This document shows, piece after piece, positions 19,460-30,799 of a stretch of 64,000 nt of DNA. The stretch spans positions 1-64,000 of the forward strand of contig VFIW01000009.1 of the NCBI GenBank assembly GCA_006386115.1. The letters are read 5' to 3'. This DNA is from Globisporangium splendens. Taxonomy: Eukaryota; Oomycota; Peronosporomycetes; Pythiales; Pythiaceae. Every line of letters starts with the position of its first letter. The first letter of the stretch is position 1. Both the position numbers and the translations under genes were made by a program. The notes beneath the pieces are model-generated. The model saw only the letters and a list, made by a program, of their open reading frames with translations. It was not told where the DNA came from and searched no databases.

Positions 19460-20101
19460 TTAAATGTCCTTTTCGTAAATCTTGAACCAAATGTCGTCTT
19501 GCAGCGCCTTGTCCGGAAACACAAAGTCGCGCTTGTCGCCATTCCAAGTGAACCCGAGGCGCTCGTACCATGCCTGGATGTCCAGACGCTTGTTGATCAC
19601 AAACATCATGGCTTTGGTGCACTTGCCCTGCACTTTCGCAAACTCGATCGCGGCCGCAAACATCGTCTTGCCGATGCCCTTGGACTGGAAATCGCTGTGC
19701 ACCGCGAGCAACCCAATCAGCGCAGCATCGTCTGGCAGATTAAAGTGCGTGTGGTTGCGGCAGACTATAATAGGCAGGCAATAGAACAGAACAACAAAAT
19801 GGCACACAGAGCATTTAGAACAGAGCATAATTGAAACAAAGACGCAGATCAAAGACTCACATTCGACTTGGATGCATCCGACGAGCTGGCCGTCGAGCTC
19901 CGCGACGAGGATCGGGTCCACACCGGCGGCGATCTGCGCGCGCAGCTCTTCGAGCGAGATGCGCTCGTCCTTGACCAGCTCGCTCTCGTTCGTCCAGTTC
20001 TTGTCGGACCGGTACGCCGTGTTGATGACGGAGACGAGCGACGTGGCGTCTGCGACGGCCGCGCGGCGCGTGGTCACGACTGGCACAGCGGCGGCGGTCA
20101 T
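19460..20101 (-). CDS. GNAT-family N-acetyltransferase 3 (two exons)
   Basis: Minus strand: exon 1 is 20101-19861 and exon 2 is 19764-19460, giving 181 residues from MTAAAVPVV. The 96-bp intron starts GTGAGT and ends TATAG. It is divisible by three and has no stop, so an unspliced message would add 32 residues of hydrophobic character. The fold landmarks match GNAT 1: TRRAAVADATSLVSVIN, VAELDGQLVGCIQVE, LLAVHSDFQSKGIGKT (acetyl-CoA loop) and WYERLGF. An initiator-like CCATTCGCAATTCC lies about 55 bp upstream. It is inverted relative to GNAT 1 and its broken neighbour. Confidence 0.85.
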   Translation of the reverse strand: MTAAAVPVVTTRRAAVADATSLVSVINTAYRSDKNWTNESELVKDERISLEELRAQIAAGVDPILVAELDGQLVGCIQVECESLICVFVSIMLCSKCSVCHFVVLFYCLPIIVCRNHTHFNLPDDAALIGLLAVHSDFQSKGIGKTMFAAAIEFAKVQGKCTKAMMFVINKRLDIQAWYERLGFTWNGDKRDFVFPDKALQDDIWFKIYEKDI

Positions 20102-20984
20102 TATGAAGCACGTGGATAGAGAGGGATGGGGACCTGGGTGCAAGTCCTTCGTGGCGGAATTGCGAATGGCGCAAGTGGTCCCTTGTCAAGCGCGAAGCAC
20201 GTCTGACTGGTCGTCTCATGCCATGCTGCACACACACACACACACACACTCCTGGAGATGTTGATGTGTGCGGCTGATGGGATGCCTGTCCGAGTTACCT
20301 CTTTCAAAGCATTCCTGCTAAACTCGACAAATTGGTGTCATTCGAACTATTCTGATCCATAAAACTCACGTTGTAAATACGCTGAATTGCCTGTATATTA
20401 CAATATTTAGCCGATATAGGAGGCAAATAGCTCGATCGCTTCTGCTGAAGGATCGAGATGAGAGGAACCAGATGGTTCAAGAGTTGTAGGGTGCAAGTAA
20501 TTTACATTGTGCAGTATCATATTTCACAGTCCAGATCATATCTAATGTGACACTAAGAGCTTTCACACAAACATCAAATATAACGTTTAGCAGCTTCTCA
20601 GGTGTTTTTTTCGGTCTTGCTTTTGTAAAACCCGAAATGATTGCAGACATGTCTCAATACTCGGCTGTAAGAGTGCGATGTGTTGACCTCGCAAGCCTTC
20701 TCATTAGCGATGCCTTTATAATATCGTGGATCTGTGTATCAGTTCTTCAGGATATAAATTAAGCGGGATGGGAACTCTATACACTCATGTTATTCAAAAG
20801 TCGAGGTTCATCTCACGAGCAGCATGGCCGAAGGTCTCCTGTTTGGCCAAACATTTTTGATGTCTTCGATACATCCTGTGGCTAAATGGCTACAGTTCTT
20901 CAACGCTTTCACTTTCGCGTTCCATTCCGTGCGACGCTGTCGCTACTGCTCTGCAACAGTCTCCAGTGCGCTGATATGCAAGTT
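20102..20984. other. Intergenic with a CA microsatellite
   Basis: A (CA)n tract lies at about 20229-20249. Otherwise no supported gene. Confidence 0.5.
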
Positions 20985-21581
20985 GACATGGCTGGAATTG
21001 TCCTGAAGCCACGGGTTCGTGTCAATTGCGTGCAGCACAAACACGCGCTATCTCGCGTCACACTCGAGAAGTCCCATGAGCAGATCAAGCAGGTCTGGAG
21101 GGATACTCTCACTGCACCAACTATTACTGGCATGTGTCTCGCCCTCCGCGCGCATGTCCTCGATAAACTTGCGAACGCCCGAGAGCTGCAGCAATCGGTA
21201 CTTTGGATCCCGGGTCGTGGCTTCGAGGAGAGGCGTCTGCCGCGTGAGAATCATGAGCACGACCATCCCGAGCGACCACGCGTCTGCCTTGAGCAGATCT
21301 ACCATACGTCCGGAGTACGACTCTGGAGCTGCATACGCCTTGTACACAGGTGTTGGAGCGGGTTGAGGACGGTTGGCGTGGCCGACAAACATGGAATGTC
21401 GGAAATCTCCGATGTGAAATGTGCCGTCACGCCCTGCAAAGATGTTTTCGAGTGCTATATCCAAGTGCGCAATGCCGCTGCGGTGGATGAATGCGACGCC
21501 TCGAAAGATGTCGCGGATGACCGCGCGAGTGGACTCCTCGGTGGCAAAGCACGGTAATGTTTGGCGGTTCGCTTGCTGCAA
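20985..21581 (-). pseudogene. Truncated protein kinase (C-lobe only)
   Basis: Minus-strand frame 21581-21048 aligns with the C-lobe of the intact kinase at 22070-23200. Catalytic-loop HLDIALEN replaces HGDLALDN, the DFG motif reads DFRHS, then YAAPESY and DAWSLGMVVLMI follow. A TAG comes right after LLECDAR, and similarity-like sequence (AIDTNPWLQ) continues shifted to about 20985. The N-lobe is absent. Loss of the N-lobe and the altered DFG make it catalytically dead; it is most simply a decayed duplicate of its neighbour. Confidence 0.75.
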
Positions 21582-22069
21582 AGCTTCCGCGGTCTGCTGC
21601 TTTCGTCAGATGCACACGCGAACCCCGTGCTCCGTTGCTTGAAGCAACACAGTGAACAGCAAAATCCCAGTGGAAAAAGACGATTACCCTTCTGAGCTGA
21701 CCTGTTGAACCAGCATCGCGTGGTTTATTGGATTTCATCAAGCAAATGCTCGACGAGTGAAGTGCGATGTACTAATCGATGGAATGCTCCGTCTAGAGCA
21801 GCTTTGGTGGCTGACTAAAAATGCAGCACAAGGTCGCTGTTGTTGTTTTACATTTCTCTCACATACGCTGAAACAAAAAGCTAATCCGAGCAGCTTTCCT
21901 GGCGACGAGAGGCTGGCAGAATCGATTTGACGCCAACAATTTCAGTCGCATCTTGACAGGTACCAGGACAGCAAAAGTTCTTTGCAGTCCGTGGCTGGAG
22001 CCATTCACCTCGGTAGTGCCATTGCGCGATTGATTTCTCGGCTGCTGATGGTAAATAAGCTTATCGTTT
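21582..22069. other. Spacer between the kinase pseudogene and kinase gene
   Basis: No further kinase N-lobe or other gene recognised here. Confidence 0.5.
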
Positions 22070-23200
22070 TCATTCATCGATGAGACTGGCGGTTGCGTGC
22101 TCGAACTGCTTGCTTGGAAGCGCAAAATCAGAGCTGTGTCGCCTGCTTGCGTGCCCCTCAGAGTTGAGCCACGTCGATTGTAGAGCGCCTTTCACGGTGA
22201 TCCTCGCCGCGGGGTCGGTGGCCAATAATCCTTCAGCGAGGTCGAGCATCGCATCCGACACTTTGCACAACGCGGACTGTTCCAAGCACATCGTTTTCAA
22301 GTAAGAGCGCAACCCGACGCGGTTGTAAAGTTGGAAGCCTTTGTCATCGACGGTAGCGGCGTCGAAAAGCGGCTTCTTGGTTAACAGCATGATGAACACG
22401 ATACCCAGGGACCACATGTCGGCTTTTAGGAGATCTACTTTCTTGGACTCGTTGTTGTACATTTCCGGCGCGCCGTAGGCTCTTCGTGGCGGCTCGTTTT
22501 GCTTGAGCACTTGAGGAAGGTTCTCTGGACCAACAAACACGGCGCGACCGAAATCGCCAATCTTGATCACGTTTTCTTGGGTCACATAGATGTTGTCGAG
22601 CGCCAGATCGCCATGCGCGACGCCGTTCGAGTGCAAAAAGTCGAGGCCAGAGCAAATTTGGTGCATTGTACTGCAGAGTTCGTCCTCCGCAGGTAAGAAA
22701 TTCAAGCGAAGTCCTGGGTCCGGCGCGCGAATGTACGCAGTCATGAAGCTGCCGAGTTCGCAAAACTCGATGATCATGTGAGCCTTGCGACGGAACGTGT
22801 AGTAGCCGTAAAGATGCACGAGGTTGCGGTGGATGTACCTCAAATGCGAACTACAGAAATTTGAAAGGAAGCACATAATCTCGAGCTCGTTCCGGGTGAG
22901 CATGACGGTCTCAGAGTTCATGCGCAGTCGTGCGTATTTGTCGACAAAATGGTACTTCATGTTCTTGCGGTGCAGTTTCGAGTCGGAGACGACGTTCACA
23001 CGCCTCGTCGGATCAAACTTGCCGCACAGATTCCACTCGGTCGAGAAGCTCTTGAGAGTCGTAAACAGCCGCGGCACTTCAACGTGGTCGAGGCTTTCAT
23101 CTCGAGGCAGCGACTTCCGGTGCAACGACGCGCGCAACGACTTGTCGCGAGCCTCGATAAAAATCTGGCGCTTCTTCGAGCGCGAGCTTTGATTTCCCAT
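22070..23200 (-). CDS. Protein kinase (TKL/Ser-Thr type) with predicted N-myristoylation
   Basis: A 376-residue intronless kinase. The start is set at MGNQSSRS because it creates a perfect myristoylation site (Gly2, Ser6) followed by basic residues, predicting membrane attachment. Domain landmarks: possible beta-3 Lys at 88 (FVDKYARL), alpha-C Glu near 106, HGD at 196-198 in place of HRD (non-RD), DFG at 216-218, APEM and DMWSLGIVFIMLLT. No Gly-rich loop is recognisable, so the N-lobe is divergent and ATP use is uncertain. The tail after the domain is short and Ser-rich. It ends in TGA. A decayed copy lies just downstream (20985-21581), showing local duplication. Substrates and pathway are unknown. 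Confidence 0.8.
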   Translation of the reverse strand: MGNQSSRSKKRQIFIEARDKSLRASLHRKSLPRDESLDHVEVPRLFTTLKSFSTEWNLCGKFDPTRRVNVVSDSKLHRKNMKYHFVDKYARLRMNSETVMLTRNELEIMCFLSNFCSSHLRYIHRNLVHLYGYYTFRRKAHMIIEFCELGSFMTAYIRAPDPGLRLNFLPAEDELCSTMHQICSGLDFLHSNGVAHGDLALDNIYVTQENVIKIGDFGRAVFVGPENLPQVLKQNEPPRRAYGAPEMYNNESKKVDLLKADMWSLGIVFIMLLTKKPLFDAATVDDKGFQLYNRVGLRSYLKTMCLEQSALCKVSDAMLDLAEGLLATDPAARITVKGALQSTWLNSEGHASRRHSSDFALPSKQFEHATASLIDE

Positions 23201-25640
23201 GGATGTGAGGTGCTTCACAAGGTTGCTGGACCCCTGCAACTTCGTCTAGAGAAGCGTCAACAGCACAGACCCGCCCATGTCGGCACACGGGAACAGCATT
23301 CAGATCTCGTTTTTTGGATAAGGTCACTGAGGAAACGATGAGGTGTCGGGCAAGTCAAAGCACCTGGCCAACCATATAAATAGGTGTCCCGATGTTCACG
23401 GTCTGATACCAACGAGTCCAGCAGAACTCGAACAGGAAAAATCGAGCAACATGGGAACGCTCTTCCTGAGATAGACGATCTGAGCGTGGCCTTGTATGCT
23501 GCTGAAGCGAAGCAGAAGTGCTCGATTTGACTACTGCATTATCCAGCTCTAGATTGTCCATTTTCGGAGCGCGACCACGCGCGTCATCAAGATGAACAGC
23601 CGAGTATGAGACCGCGCACATGCGTCGGCTAGTTGTGTGAACTCGGACCGTCCACCTAAAGGTGGATAGACTCCATCATTTCCCACTCAAACCGGGATGA
23701 CCTGGGGTCTCATCTCGGGGATCTCTCGATCTGTTGACCCACAATTCCATTGTGAACTGTGTACAGGGGCCACTCCACAGACTGACCACAATTGACAGTG
23801 CCACCTCGGTCCAGTGGGTTGCAGTAGCTTTGTGATGTCACTTTTGGGAGAAAGAGTTGACGAACATCTTCAGCCGAAAGCTCTTGCAGCCATTCAGCCA
23901 TGGAACTTTGTGGGAAAAACAGGTAGAAATCCACGAAGAGGAGGTCGCCTAAAAAGGATCGTGTGAGATCAACTCAACGTACATACTGTGAACACACGAT
24001 TGCATTTCAGACACAACCGCACTCGACGTACTACAAACAGGGTGATAGGCGAAATGCATATCTCGAGCTTAAACACAGTCGGATTCAGTTTTGAGCCTGA
24101 GTAAGCGATCCTCAGCACACAAGACCCACTTACACTGCGGAAACTTTTATCGATTCAAGCGATTCGGTGCGTCACGAGTGCACCTAAAGCGGCTGCCAGA
24201 AATCTTCCACCCAAAATTCCAGCGCCTTTTTTTGAGAGAATCCAGCTTTGCGGTGCAGACGAAACGCACGCCAATTTGATTGGCAACCCAAAGCTTAAAA
24301 TTTCATTCACGATTTCCTCTCTTAACCTGCAGAGCTCATTGTCACACATTTCGTCTAAGATCGCAGCAAGACTTTTGAGAAGAAAATGAAGCGGTAAAGA
24401 AGAAACGATGACTGCAGCACGGGGAAAACGGACGTCTGCAGCAGGACACGTGCCTGCGCATGAGATGGAATGAGCGCAGTGCATACGACCGAGGCTGTCG
24501 CATTCGCGCGCAATTACAATGAGACGCATGAGAAAAGTGTTGAGTCTAGATCTCTGTGGGAATAAGTGTGTAGCATAATCTGCTGGTGCCTCAGTATTGT
24601 ATCCGGATATGGAGAGTGTTCACTCAAGAGTGGACTCGTCAGCATGGAATACAGTGACTCGCAGATCCTCCCCCATCATCATTTTTTCAATGTTTGGGTG
24701 AACAATCATCATGACGTGGGTACGATGTCCAAAATGACAAGAAGTGACTTGTTTTCTAAATAAATGTCGCCTTCAAACATGGCCAACGACAATAAATACA
24801 AAGCCGGTGTATTGTTCGAGCAGCTTCACAGATGTCCAAATAATAATGCAAGTTGCTGTGCTTGCATCCATTCAGCAGCTATGACGATTTCAGTCTGCAC
24901 CAATGCACTCCATAGTAGCTTTGAGTGTACTCTCGCGGTTGGCGCGTGCTGTGAGAATGACAACCTTTCATGCTCTAACGAAAGCTCAACTGGCATAATT
25001 TATATGGACAGGCATGTGTGGATTGGCTGCAACATCTCATTTTGTCTTTCTTGGTGACGCGAAATGATTGCAGTCAGTGCTGATTGCGACGAATAGTCAG
25101 CAGCAACAGCAGCACCTCCATCGTCGACAGACCCATTCGAAAAGTGGGTGCGGGTTCAGGTTGCGGTTCAGACATCGGACCATACCCCTTCATGAAGGCA
25201 CTTTTGCAATTTGATATCATGCAATATTTTGAATACAGAGAGCTTCAAATTGTATCGTGCACCCTATAATTGACCATAAAACGGTAGTATATTGGACTGA
25301 AATGTGAATCAAAATGTTGTCGTCAATGAGAAGGATCCGATGAAACCTGCACGAACGAGACGCGACTAATGGTGGAAAATCAATAGAAAGTGCAGATCAT
25401 CTTCACTCTTGCAACTGGCCTTCGGGTGCTGAATCTGCTGAACTTTTAGAGGGAAAGGCTCCGTTTTGGCTCAATCTCGGACGATATCACCAGCTGTTTA
25501 TTTATCTGCGACTAAGAGAGCTGCTGAGACCATGGAGACACGTCAGGGCTTGCTCTGTGACCCAGTCCAGGTGGATTCTCTTACCCAAGAGCACAAGCTG
25601 CGCGCGTCTTTCCACATGCTAGCGAGACTGGAACGGCCGC
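23201..25640. other. 2.4-kb gene-poor interval
   Basis: No convincing gene. The minus-strand frame at 24155-24529 has a helical hydrophobic end but no family features. The plus-strand frame at 24764-25057 is Cys-rich by chance composition. No terminal repeats found. Confidence 0.45.
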
Positions 25641-25656
25641 TCTCATTCTTCAATTG
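25641..25656 (+). promoter_or_regulatory. Oomycete-type initiator of the GMC-PAN gene
   Basis: tCTCATTCTTCAATTgg matches GCTCATTYYNCAWTTT closely and lies about 36-50 bp before the ATG at 25692, the usual spacing in oomycetes. Confidence 0.7.
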
Positions 25657-25691
25657 GCGAGTCCTCTCTCACCTCGTTCAAATTCCTCAAG

Positions 25692-28289
25692 ATGCGCGCG
25701 TATCCTCAACTGTTGAGAGCTGCGTGTGCGGCCGCGGTCTGGAGCCTCGTGTCCCACGTGGCGTCGGCGCAGCAGACGTTCGATGTGGTGGTGGTCGGCA
25801 GTGGACCTGGCGGTCTCGTCGCCGCTGAGTACTTGTCTCGTGACCCATCGGTCTCGGTGCTTATCCTCGAAGCCGGACTTCCGTCGTTGCAAGCCACGGG
25901 TGGCACGGACTCTCCAGATTACGCGAAGTCCCGCGGCTGGACCAAGTTTGATATCCCTGGCGAATACGATATCACGATCTACAACCCGGAGAATGAGAAA
26001 TACCGCGTCGACTGGATCACGGGGTCGTACATGTGGCTCGGCAAGTTGGTTGGAGGGTGCTCATCGATCAACGCGCAACTGTACTTTCGCACGCCAGACT
26101 CATACGTGACGAACATGAATTGGCCGTTCGCGCCAGACCGCGTCCAGGCGCTCATGGATGAAAACGCGCAGATCCACGGCGCGACCGACAGACCATCCCC
26201 GGATGGCAACTGGTACTTGCAGGAAGGCTACAACATCGTCGCTAATGCGTTCCGAAAGAACGGATACACCGAGAAGACGATCAATGACGCCGCGGCTCGC
26301 AACAACAAGGACAAGACTTTCGGCCACGCGCCGTTCACGGTGAAGAATGGCCGGCGAGATTCGCCAGCCAACTCGTTCTGGGGCAAGATGAAGGGTCGTC
26401 CAAACGTCCAACTCCGGACGCAAGCGATGGTGAGTCACATCAAGCAATTCCAGGGCAAAGCCACGGGTGTCGTGTACAACTCGAACATCGAAGTCGCGCT
26501 GTCGTCTCGTGGTGCGGTGATCATGGCAGCCGGTGCGCTCGGGACACCGAAGGTGCTGATCCAGAGTGGTATCGGGCCAAGCGATCAATTGAACTTGCTC
26601 AACGCGCGCTCGGACTTCCCTGGCGTGAAGCAATCGAATGGCGGATGGGTGATCAACCCCAATGTCGGCCAGAATCTGTTTGACACGAACGTCGTGTTTG
26701 CGACGTTCACGCACCCAGACATGAAATCGTTCCAGTACAAGACGAGACCATCGTGGGCGATCGACCAGTACCTGAACCAGGGCCAAACAGGTGGCTGGGC
26801 GAGCTTTGGACCAACTTTGATTGGCTACGAAAACTACGTCGTCAATGGCCGCATGTACGAGTTCCAGACCACCGTGTTGACGAACGGCTTTACCGACTTC
26901 TACTCGCTTCCGAACGCCTTCACGACCTCGTTGTACGTGAACAACCCAGAGGCGAGAGACCACTCGTACTTTACTGCTGATGGGCTCTGGCACGGTTTGA
27001 CTGGCAGCGCGTACTTTGGCACGGCCAACGATCTCGCCGCCATGCAATCGTATGCGACCAAGGTCGTCGAGATGATGAAGGCTAACGGTGCGACGTTCGT
27101 ATCTGCTGCGAACGGTGACTCGGTTGCGACCTGGGTCAAAAAGAATGGCGGCATGATCACGCACCACTTTGGTGGCAGCTGCTACGCGTCGTCGGATACT
27201 GGCGATGCCAAGCGGTGCGCGGACTCCAAGCTTCGCGTCCTCGGCACCAACAACGTCTTTGTGGCCGATGCCAGTGCAATGCGCGACGGCACTGTGAACC
27301 CATACGGCTTCATCATGTACATTGGTCGTGAAGCAGCTGGTCAGGTGAAGGAGTTCGTGGCCAGCGGTCCAACGCCACCTCCATCTGCAACCTGCACTAT
27401 CGAGAATGGCGTCGACTACATTGGCAACGACATTGGCAGTGCTGGTAGCGCTACTGCGGAAGGGTGCTGCTCGATCTGCCAATCGTGGCGCGGCTGCAAT
27501 GCGTACTCTTGGAATAACGCGAATGGTGGTACGTGTTGGCTGAAGAGCGCCAAGGGCGCGACGAAGTCGGATCCAACTGTAAAGTCGTCGGAGCTCAAGA
27601 GTGGTGTGACACCAACGCCATCGCCAGCGACTTGCACGATTGAAAACGACACTGATTACCCTGGAAACGATGTCGGCAGCCAAGCCAGCGCCTCCGCTGA
27701 AGGTTGCTGCTCGCTTTGTAAGAACGTTAACGGTTGCAATGCGTTCACGTGGACGAACTACAATGGTGGTACCTGTTGGCTCAAGAGCGCCAAGGGAACT
27801 CCTGCAGGAAAGAGCGGTGCGCGATCATCGCTTGTTAACAGCGTCGCGCCGTCGCCTTGCTCAACGATTGAAAGCAACACGGACTACTCGGGGACGGATA
27901 TTGGAAACACACCAAGTGCGAACGCGGAAGGCTGCTGTGCGATCTGCAAAGCCAAATCTGGCTGTGGCGCCTACACGTGGACTGACTACAACAGCGGCAC
28001 GTGCTGGTTGAAGAGCTCCAAGGGTACTGCCAAGACGGTTCAAGGCGCTCGCTCGGCGGTCGTGAACGGCGCCACTCCGCAGTGCAACTTGCTGACCGGT
28101 GTCGATTACATTGGCAATGATCTGGCAAGTGTGCAAAATGGTGCTGCATCGGGGTGCTGTGACATCTGTCGTGGTCGCTCGGGGTGCAAGGCGTTCACGT
28201 GGACCAACTACAACGGCGGTACCTGCTGGCTGAAGACAGCAGCGGGAGCTACTCAAGCGACGCAAGGTGCGATTTCGGCTACCATCTAA
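25692..28289 (+). CDS. Secreted GMC oxidoreductase with four C-terminal PAN/Apple domains
   Basis: An 865-residue protein without introns. A signal peptide (about residues 1-26, ending VASA) precedes an FAD-binding Rossmann motif VVVGSGPGGLVAAEY. The GMC body runs to about residue 555, with GGCSSINAQLYFRTP, AAGALGTPKVLIQSGIGPSD and the C-terminal HHFGGSC and GTVNPYGFIMY blocks that hold the catalytic His/Asn pair. GMC enzymes oxidise alcohols or sugars. Four PAN/Apple repeats follow at about 566, 646, 722 and 795, each with the pattern C...D-Y-x-G-x-D...GCC-x2-C...GC.A..W....GGTCWLKS. These modules bind carbohydrate or protein, so the enzyme is probably tethered to a wall polymer. A four-PAN protein without the oxidase lies at 38841. 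Substrate unknown. Confidence 0.9.
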   Translation: MRAYPQLLRAACAAAVWSLVSHVASAQQTFDVVVVGSGPGGLVAAEYLSRDPSVSVLILEAGLPSLQATGGTDSPDYAKSRGWTKFDIPGEYDITIYNPENEKYRVDWITGSYMWLGKLVGGCSSINAQLYFRTPDSYVTNMNWPFAPDRVQALMDENAQIHGATDRPSPDGNWYLQEGYNIVANAFRKNGYTEKTINDAAARNNKDKTFGHAPFTVKNGRRDSPANSFWGKMKGRPNVQLRTQAMVSHIKQFQGKATGVVYNSNIEVALSSRGAVIMAAGALGTPKVLIQSGIGPSDQLNLLNARSDFPGVKQSNGGWVINPNVGQNLFDTNVVFATFTHPDMKSFQYKTRPSWAIDQYLNQGQTGGWASFGPTLIGYENYVVNGRMYEFQTTVLTNGFTDFYSLPNAFTTSLYVNNPEARDHSYFTADGLWHGLTGSAYFGTANDLAAMQSYATKVVEMMKANGATFVSAANGDSVATWVKKNGGMITHHFGGSCYASSDTGDAKRCADSKLRVLGTNNVFVADASAMRDGTVNPYGFIMYIGREAAGQVKEFVASGPTPPPSATCTIENGVDYIGNDIGSAGSATAEGCCSICQSWRGCNAYSWNNANGGTCWLKSAKGATKSDPTVKSSELKSGVTPTPSPATCTIENDTDYPGNDVGSQASASAEGCCSLCKNVNGCNAFTWTNYNGGTCWLKSAKGTPAGKSGARSSLVNSVAPSPCSTIESNTDYSGTDIGNTPSANAEGCCAICKAKSGCGAYTWTDYNSGTCWLKSSKGTAKTVQGARSAVVNGATPQCNLLTGVDYIGNDLASVQNGAASGCCDICRGRSGCKAFTWTNYNGGTCWLKTAAGATQATQGAISATI

Positions 28290-28451
28290 ACGCTGGTTCA
28301 GGCTGTCCTGTGATGAGTCGATATGCTTGAAAAACTTTGACATCATACAAACTAAGAAAGTAGATTGCATTAATCGATACAGCTGCAAGAAATGTTTCGT
28401 GTTTGTGATTGCTGGGATTTGCTGTCACGTCGATCTGCTTTCAGGACCCCG

Positions 28452-30799
28452 TTATCGTAATGCGCTTTGCTCATCTTCCGTCGCGAGTGGGAAAAAGGTC
28501 CACTCCGTTCCTGTCTCACATTTCACAGCCCCATAAATCACCTGGCGAGCAGAAGTCGAGCTTTGCATCAAAATCGACGGCTCCCCAGGACCAAGCATCG
28601 CTGTTGTTTTCGTCTTTGCACGCACAGCCGCCATGGCGTCGGATAACGAGCGGTTGTAGACGGGCTTCACGCACTCGCAACACGGGATCCCAACAGCCCT
28701 GATCAGCCGATGCCCTTGAGAGAGTGTGATATTTACGACCGGGTCCAACCAAGAAGGGAAGAACGCAATTTGAGTTCTTTCGATGTATAATTGTCCAAAG
28801 GAAGTGAACAAGGTTGCATTTGCTGGGAGCGCTTTCAGTCTCTGGTTGTCACCGATGTGCAGATAGTGGATTGACTTTACGGCAAAGAGCTCAACTGGGA
28901 TTTCATCGATAGGGTTCCCACAAAATGAGAGCAAGTAGGGTTGCAACCGCAACACGACGTCGGGAATCGAAGTGAACTCACTGTACTCGAACATCAACTG
29001 GCCCCCCGTTGGCCACTTTGTGTCAAGATCGTCAGGCAATTGGCGAAGGTTGGTTGTCGACAGTTCAACATCTGCGAGCGATGGTGGGAAATCTGGAGAC
29101 AGGAGCCTAGGCGGAAGCACACCGTCCGTCATGTTGACACGAGCGATGTACATCGACACCAGATTAGGGTGGCACGTGCGAGTGAGTGCAGAGTCGGCTG
29201 TCCACTCCGTGATACTGGAATTATACACTTTCAAAATCTTCAAGTTCGAGGATTGTTGTACAATTGGTGGCATCTCGAGAGCTGGGCAGTGTCGGATCAA
29301 AACTTGCACAATCATCTTTGAGTCCAGCTGATTCCACTGGGCGTCCACTTCCTTTTTCGTCCCGCTGATAGCAGATTCGTAGCAATTCAGGAGCACCAAG
29401 GCACATGCTGGCTCGGGTTTCCCCCATGGGCGTACTTGCAAGAGGCACTGAGGCGGCACTAGCGGTGACTCAGCATGGAGGTGAAGTCCGAGGACAATTG
29501 CACCCCAAAGAATCACAAAAGTATGGACGAAGTAAGCGGATCTGCGCCGGTAGGTTGGGGTTTGTAGCACGATTGAAGCCGTGCGAAGCCGGCTTTGCAT
29601 CGACGCAAGGCGCATGGAGACGACGAGGGAGGAGGAAGTGCGGGTCGGTGGTGCCGAAAGAACATCGTTGACGGTTGGCGCGGATGTCACTGCAGTATCT
29701 TTCGCTGAATTTCGTTTCTGAACTGGTACTTTGGTTTCTGGATTGATCAAATCCATCCCTGCCACCTGGTTTCCACGCACACGACTCACATATCAAGTCC
29801 ACAAGAGCACTTTAATACCAGACATTGCAATGATCATGCTGATCGAGAACACCATTCGCGTCGCGAGATCGCGCCAGGAGGTCACAAACAGGATCTGGAA
29901 TTCGTGGATCGCGTGCATGTACCAGATATCTCCATACCACAACTCCACTGGAAATCCTTGAAGCATCATATCATAGTCGCTGATGTACGTGGCGACGATC
30001 GCACATGAGATCATGACTGCAGCCACGAGATCTAGTATGCAGTCGCAGAGAAGACAGATTAATCGTTTCTTTGCTTCGTCACGCTTGTACAGATGGAGAA
30101 TCAACGGAGTGGACCAGCAATTGAGCACAATGAGACTCACGTAAAACCGATTGATAGCACCACGCGGCAAGTAGTAGCTCATTCGGTACGCTTGGTTGGT
30201 CTGCAGACTCGTTTCGAAGGTCTCGCGGCAAAACAAGATGAGATGGAAATACTCGCCGTCCACACCAAATAGTCCCGTACGTTCGAAAAGCGACTTCACC
30301 CATGCTGGTCGACGTACTTTCGCACCGGGGCTTGTGGGGTGATTGACTGTCGATTGAGTCTTGGTAATGAACTTAACTGAGGGAGACTTCGTACTCACTT
30401 TGAGGCCGAGCATCCGATGGATCGAAATTTTCAGATCGCGGGGCTCTATCAAGAAGGCAAACGACCGGTAGTAGAGGGATGCAGTGAGCATTCGCAGGAT
30501 CACGATATCATGAGGCAGCGCGACTATGCCTTGAAGGACTGCAATCGTCGGTTGCGTGTCGTGTTTCACCCTAATGTGGTTAATGTCGAGACACGAAGCT
30601 AAGTAATTGAACTTCGGGCGAGAATGCTCCAATAGAAAAACGCGAAGAACCCGAAGAATGTGGCCGCAACCAAATGCACGAGTAGCAGAGTCCCCCACCA
30701 GAGCTCAAACGCGGCGCATGACAGCATCACAAATCGCGATGGCATAGGCGCTAGCTGGTGTTTTATTGCGGGTATGGAGCTTCGTCGTTGTGAGGTCAT
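28452..30799 (-). pseudogene. Multi-pass membrane protein with LRR-like ectodomain, copy A (frameshift and nonsense)
   Basis: Minus strand. It starts around 30799 with a hydrophobic helix (FELWWGTLLLVHLVAATFF). A one-base shift near 30600-30610 moves the frame to YLASCLDINHIRVKHD. The second frame keeps four further membrane segments and ends at TGA 29795-29793 after VLLWT. The same frame resumes and carries a last membrane helix (FVILWGAIVLGLHLHAES) and a roughly 330-residue ectodomain with irregular LRR-like repeats (LRQLPDDLDTKWP, FTSIPDVVLRLQPYLLSF). Copy B at 40542-42827 aligns through both break points, which makes an intron unlikely. Its 3' end lies 162 bp from that of the GMC-PAN gene, convergent. 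Function unknown. Confidence 0.7.

Noticed and set aside
20229..20249. Short CA repeat as a CRISPR-like or structured array
   Set aside because: Simple dinucleotide microsatellite in a eukaryotic genome; no spacers.
26100..27683. 527-codon antisense frame inside the GMC-PAN gene
   Set aside because: Shadow of a GC-rich coding region; no recognisable motif.
29789..29793. Intron at the GTGAGT near the copy A TGA
   Set aside because: Copy B reads straight through the equivalent region without an intron and the GTGAGT lies after the stop, so splicing there cannot remove it.
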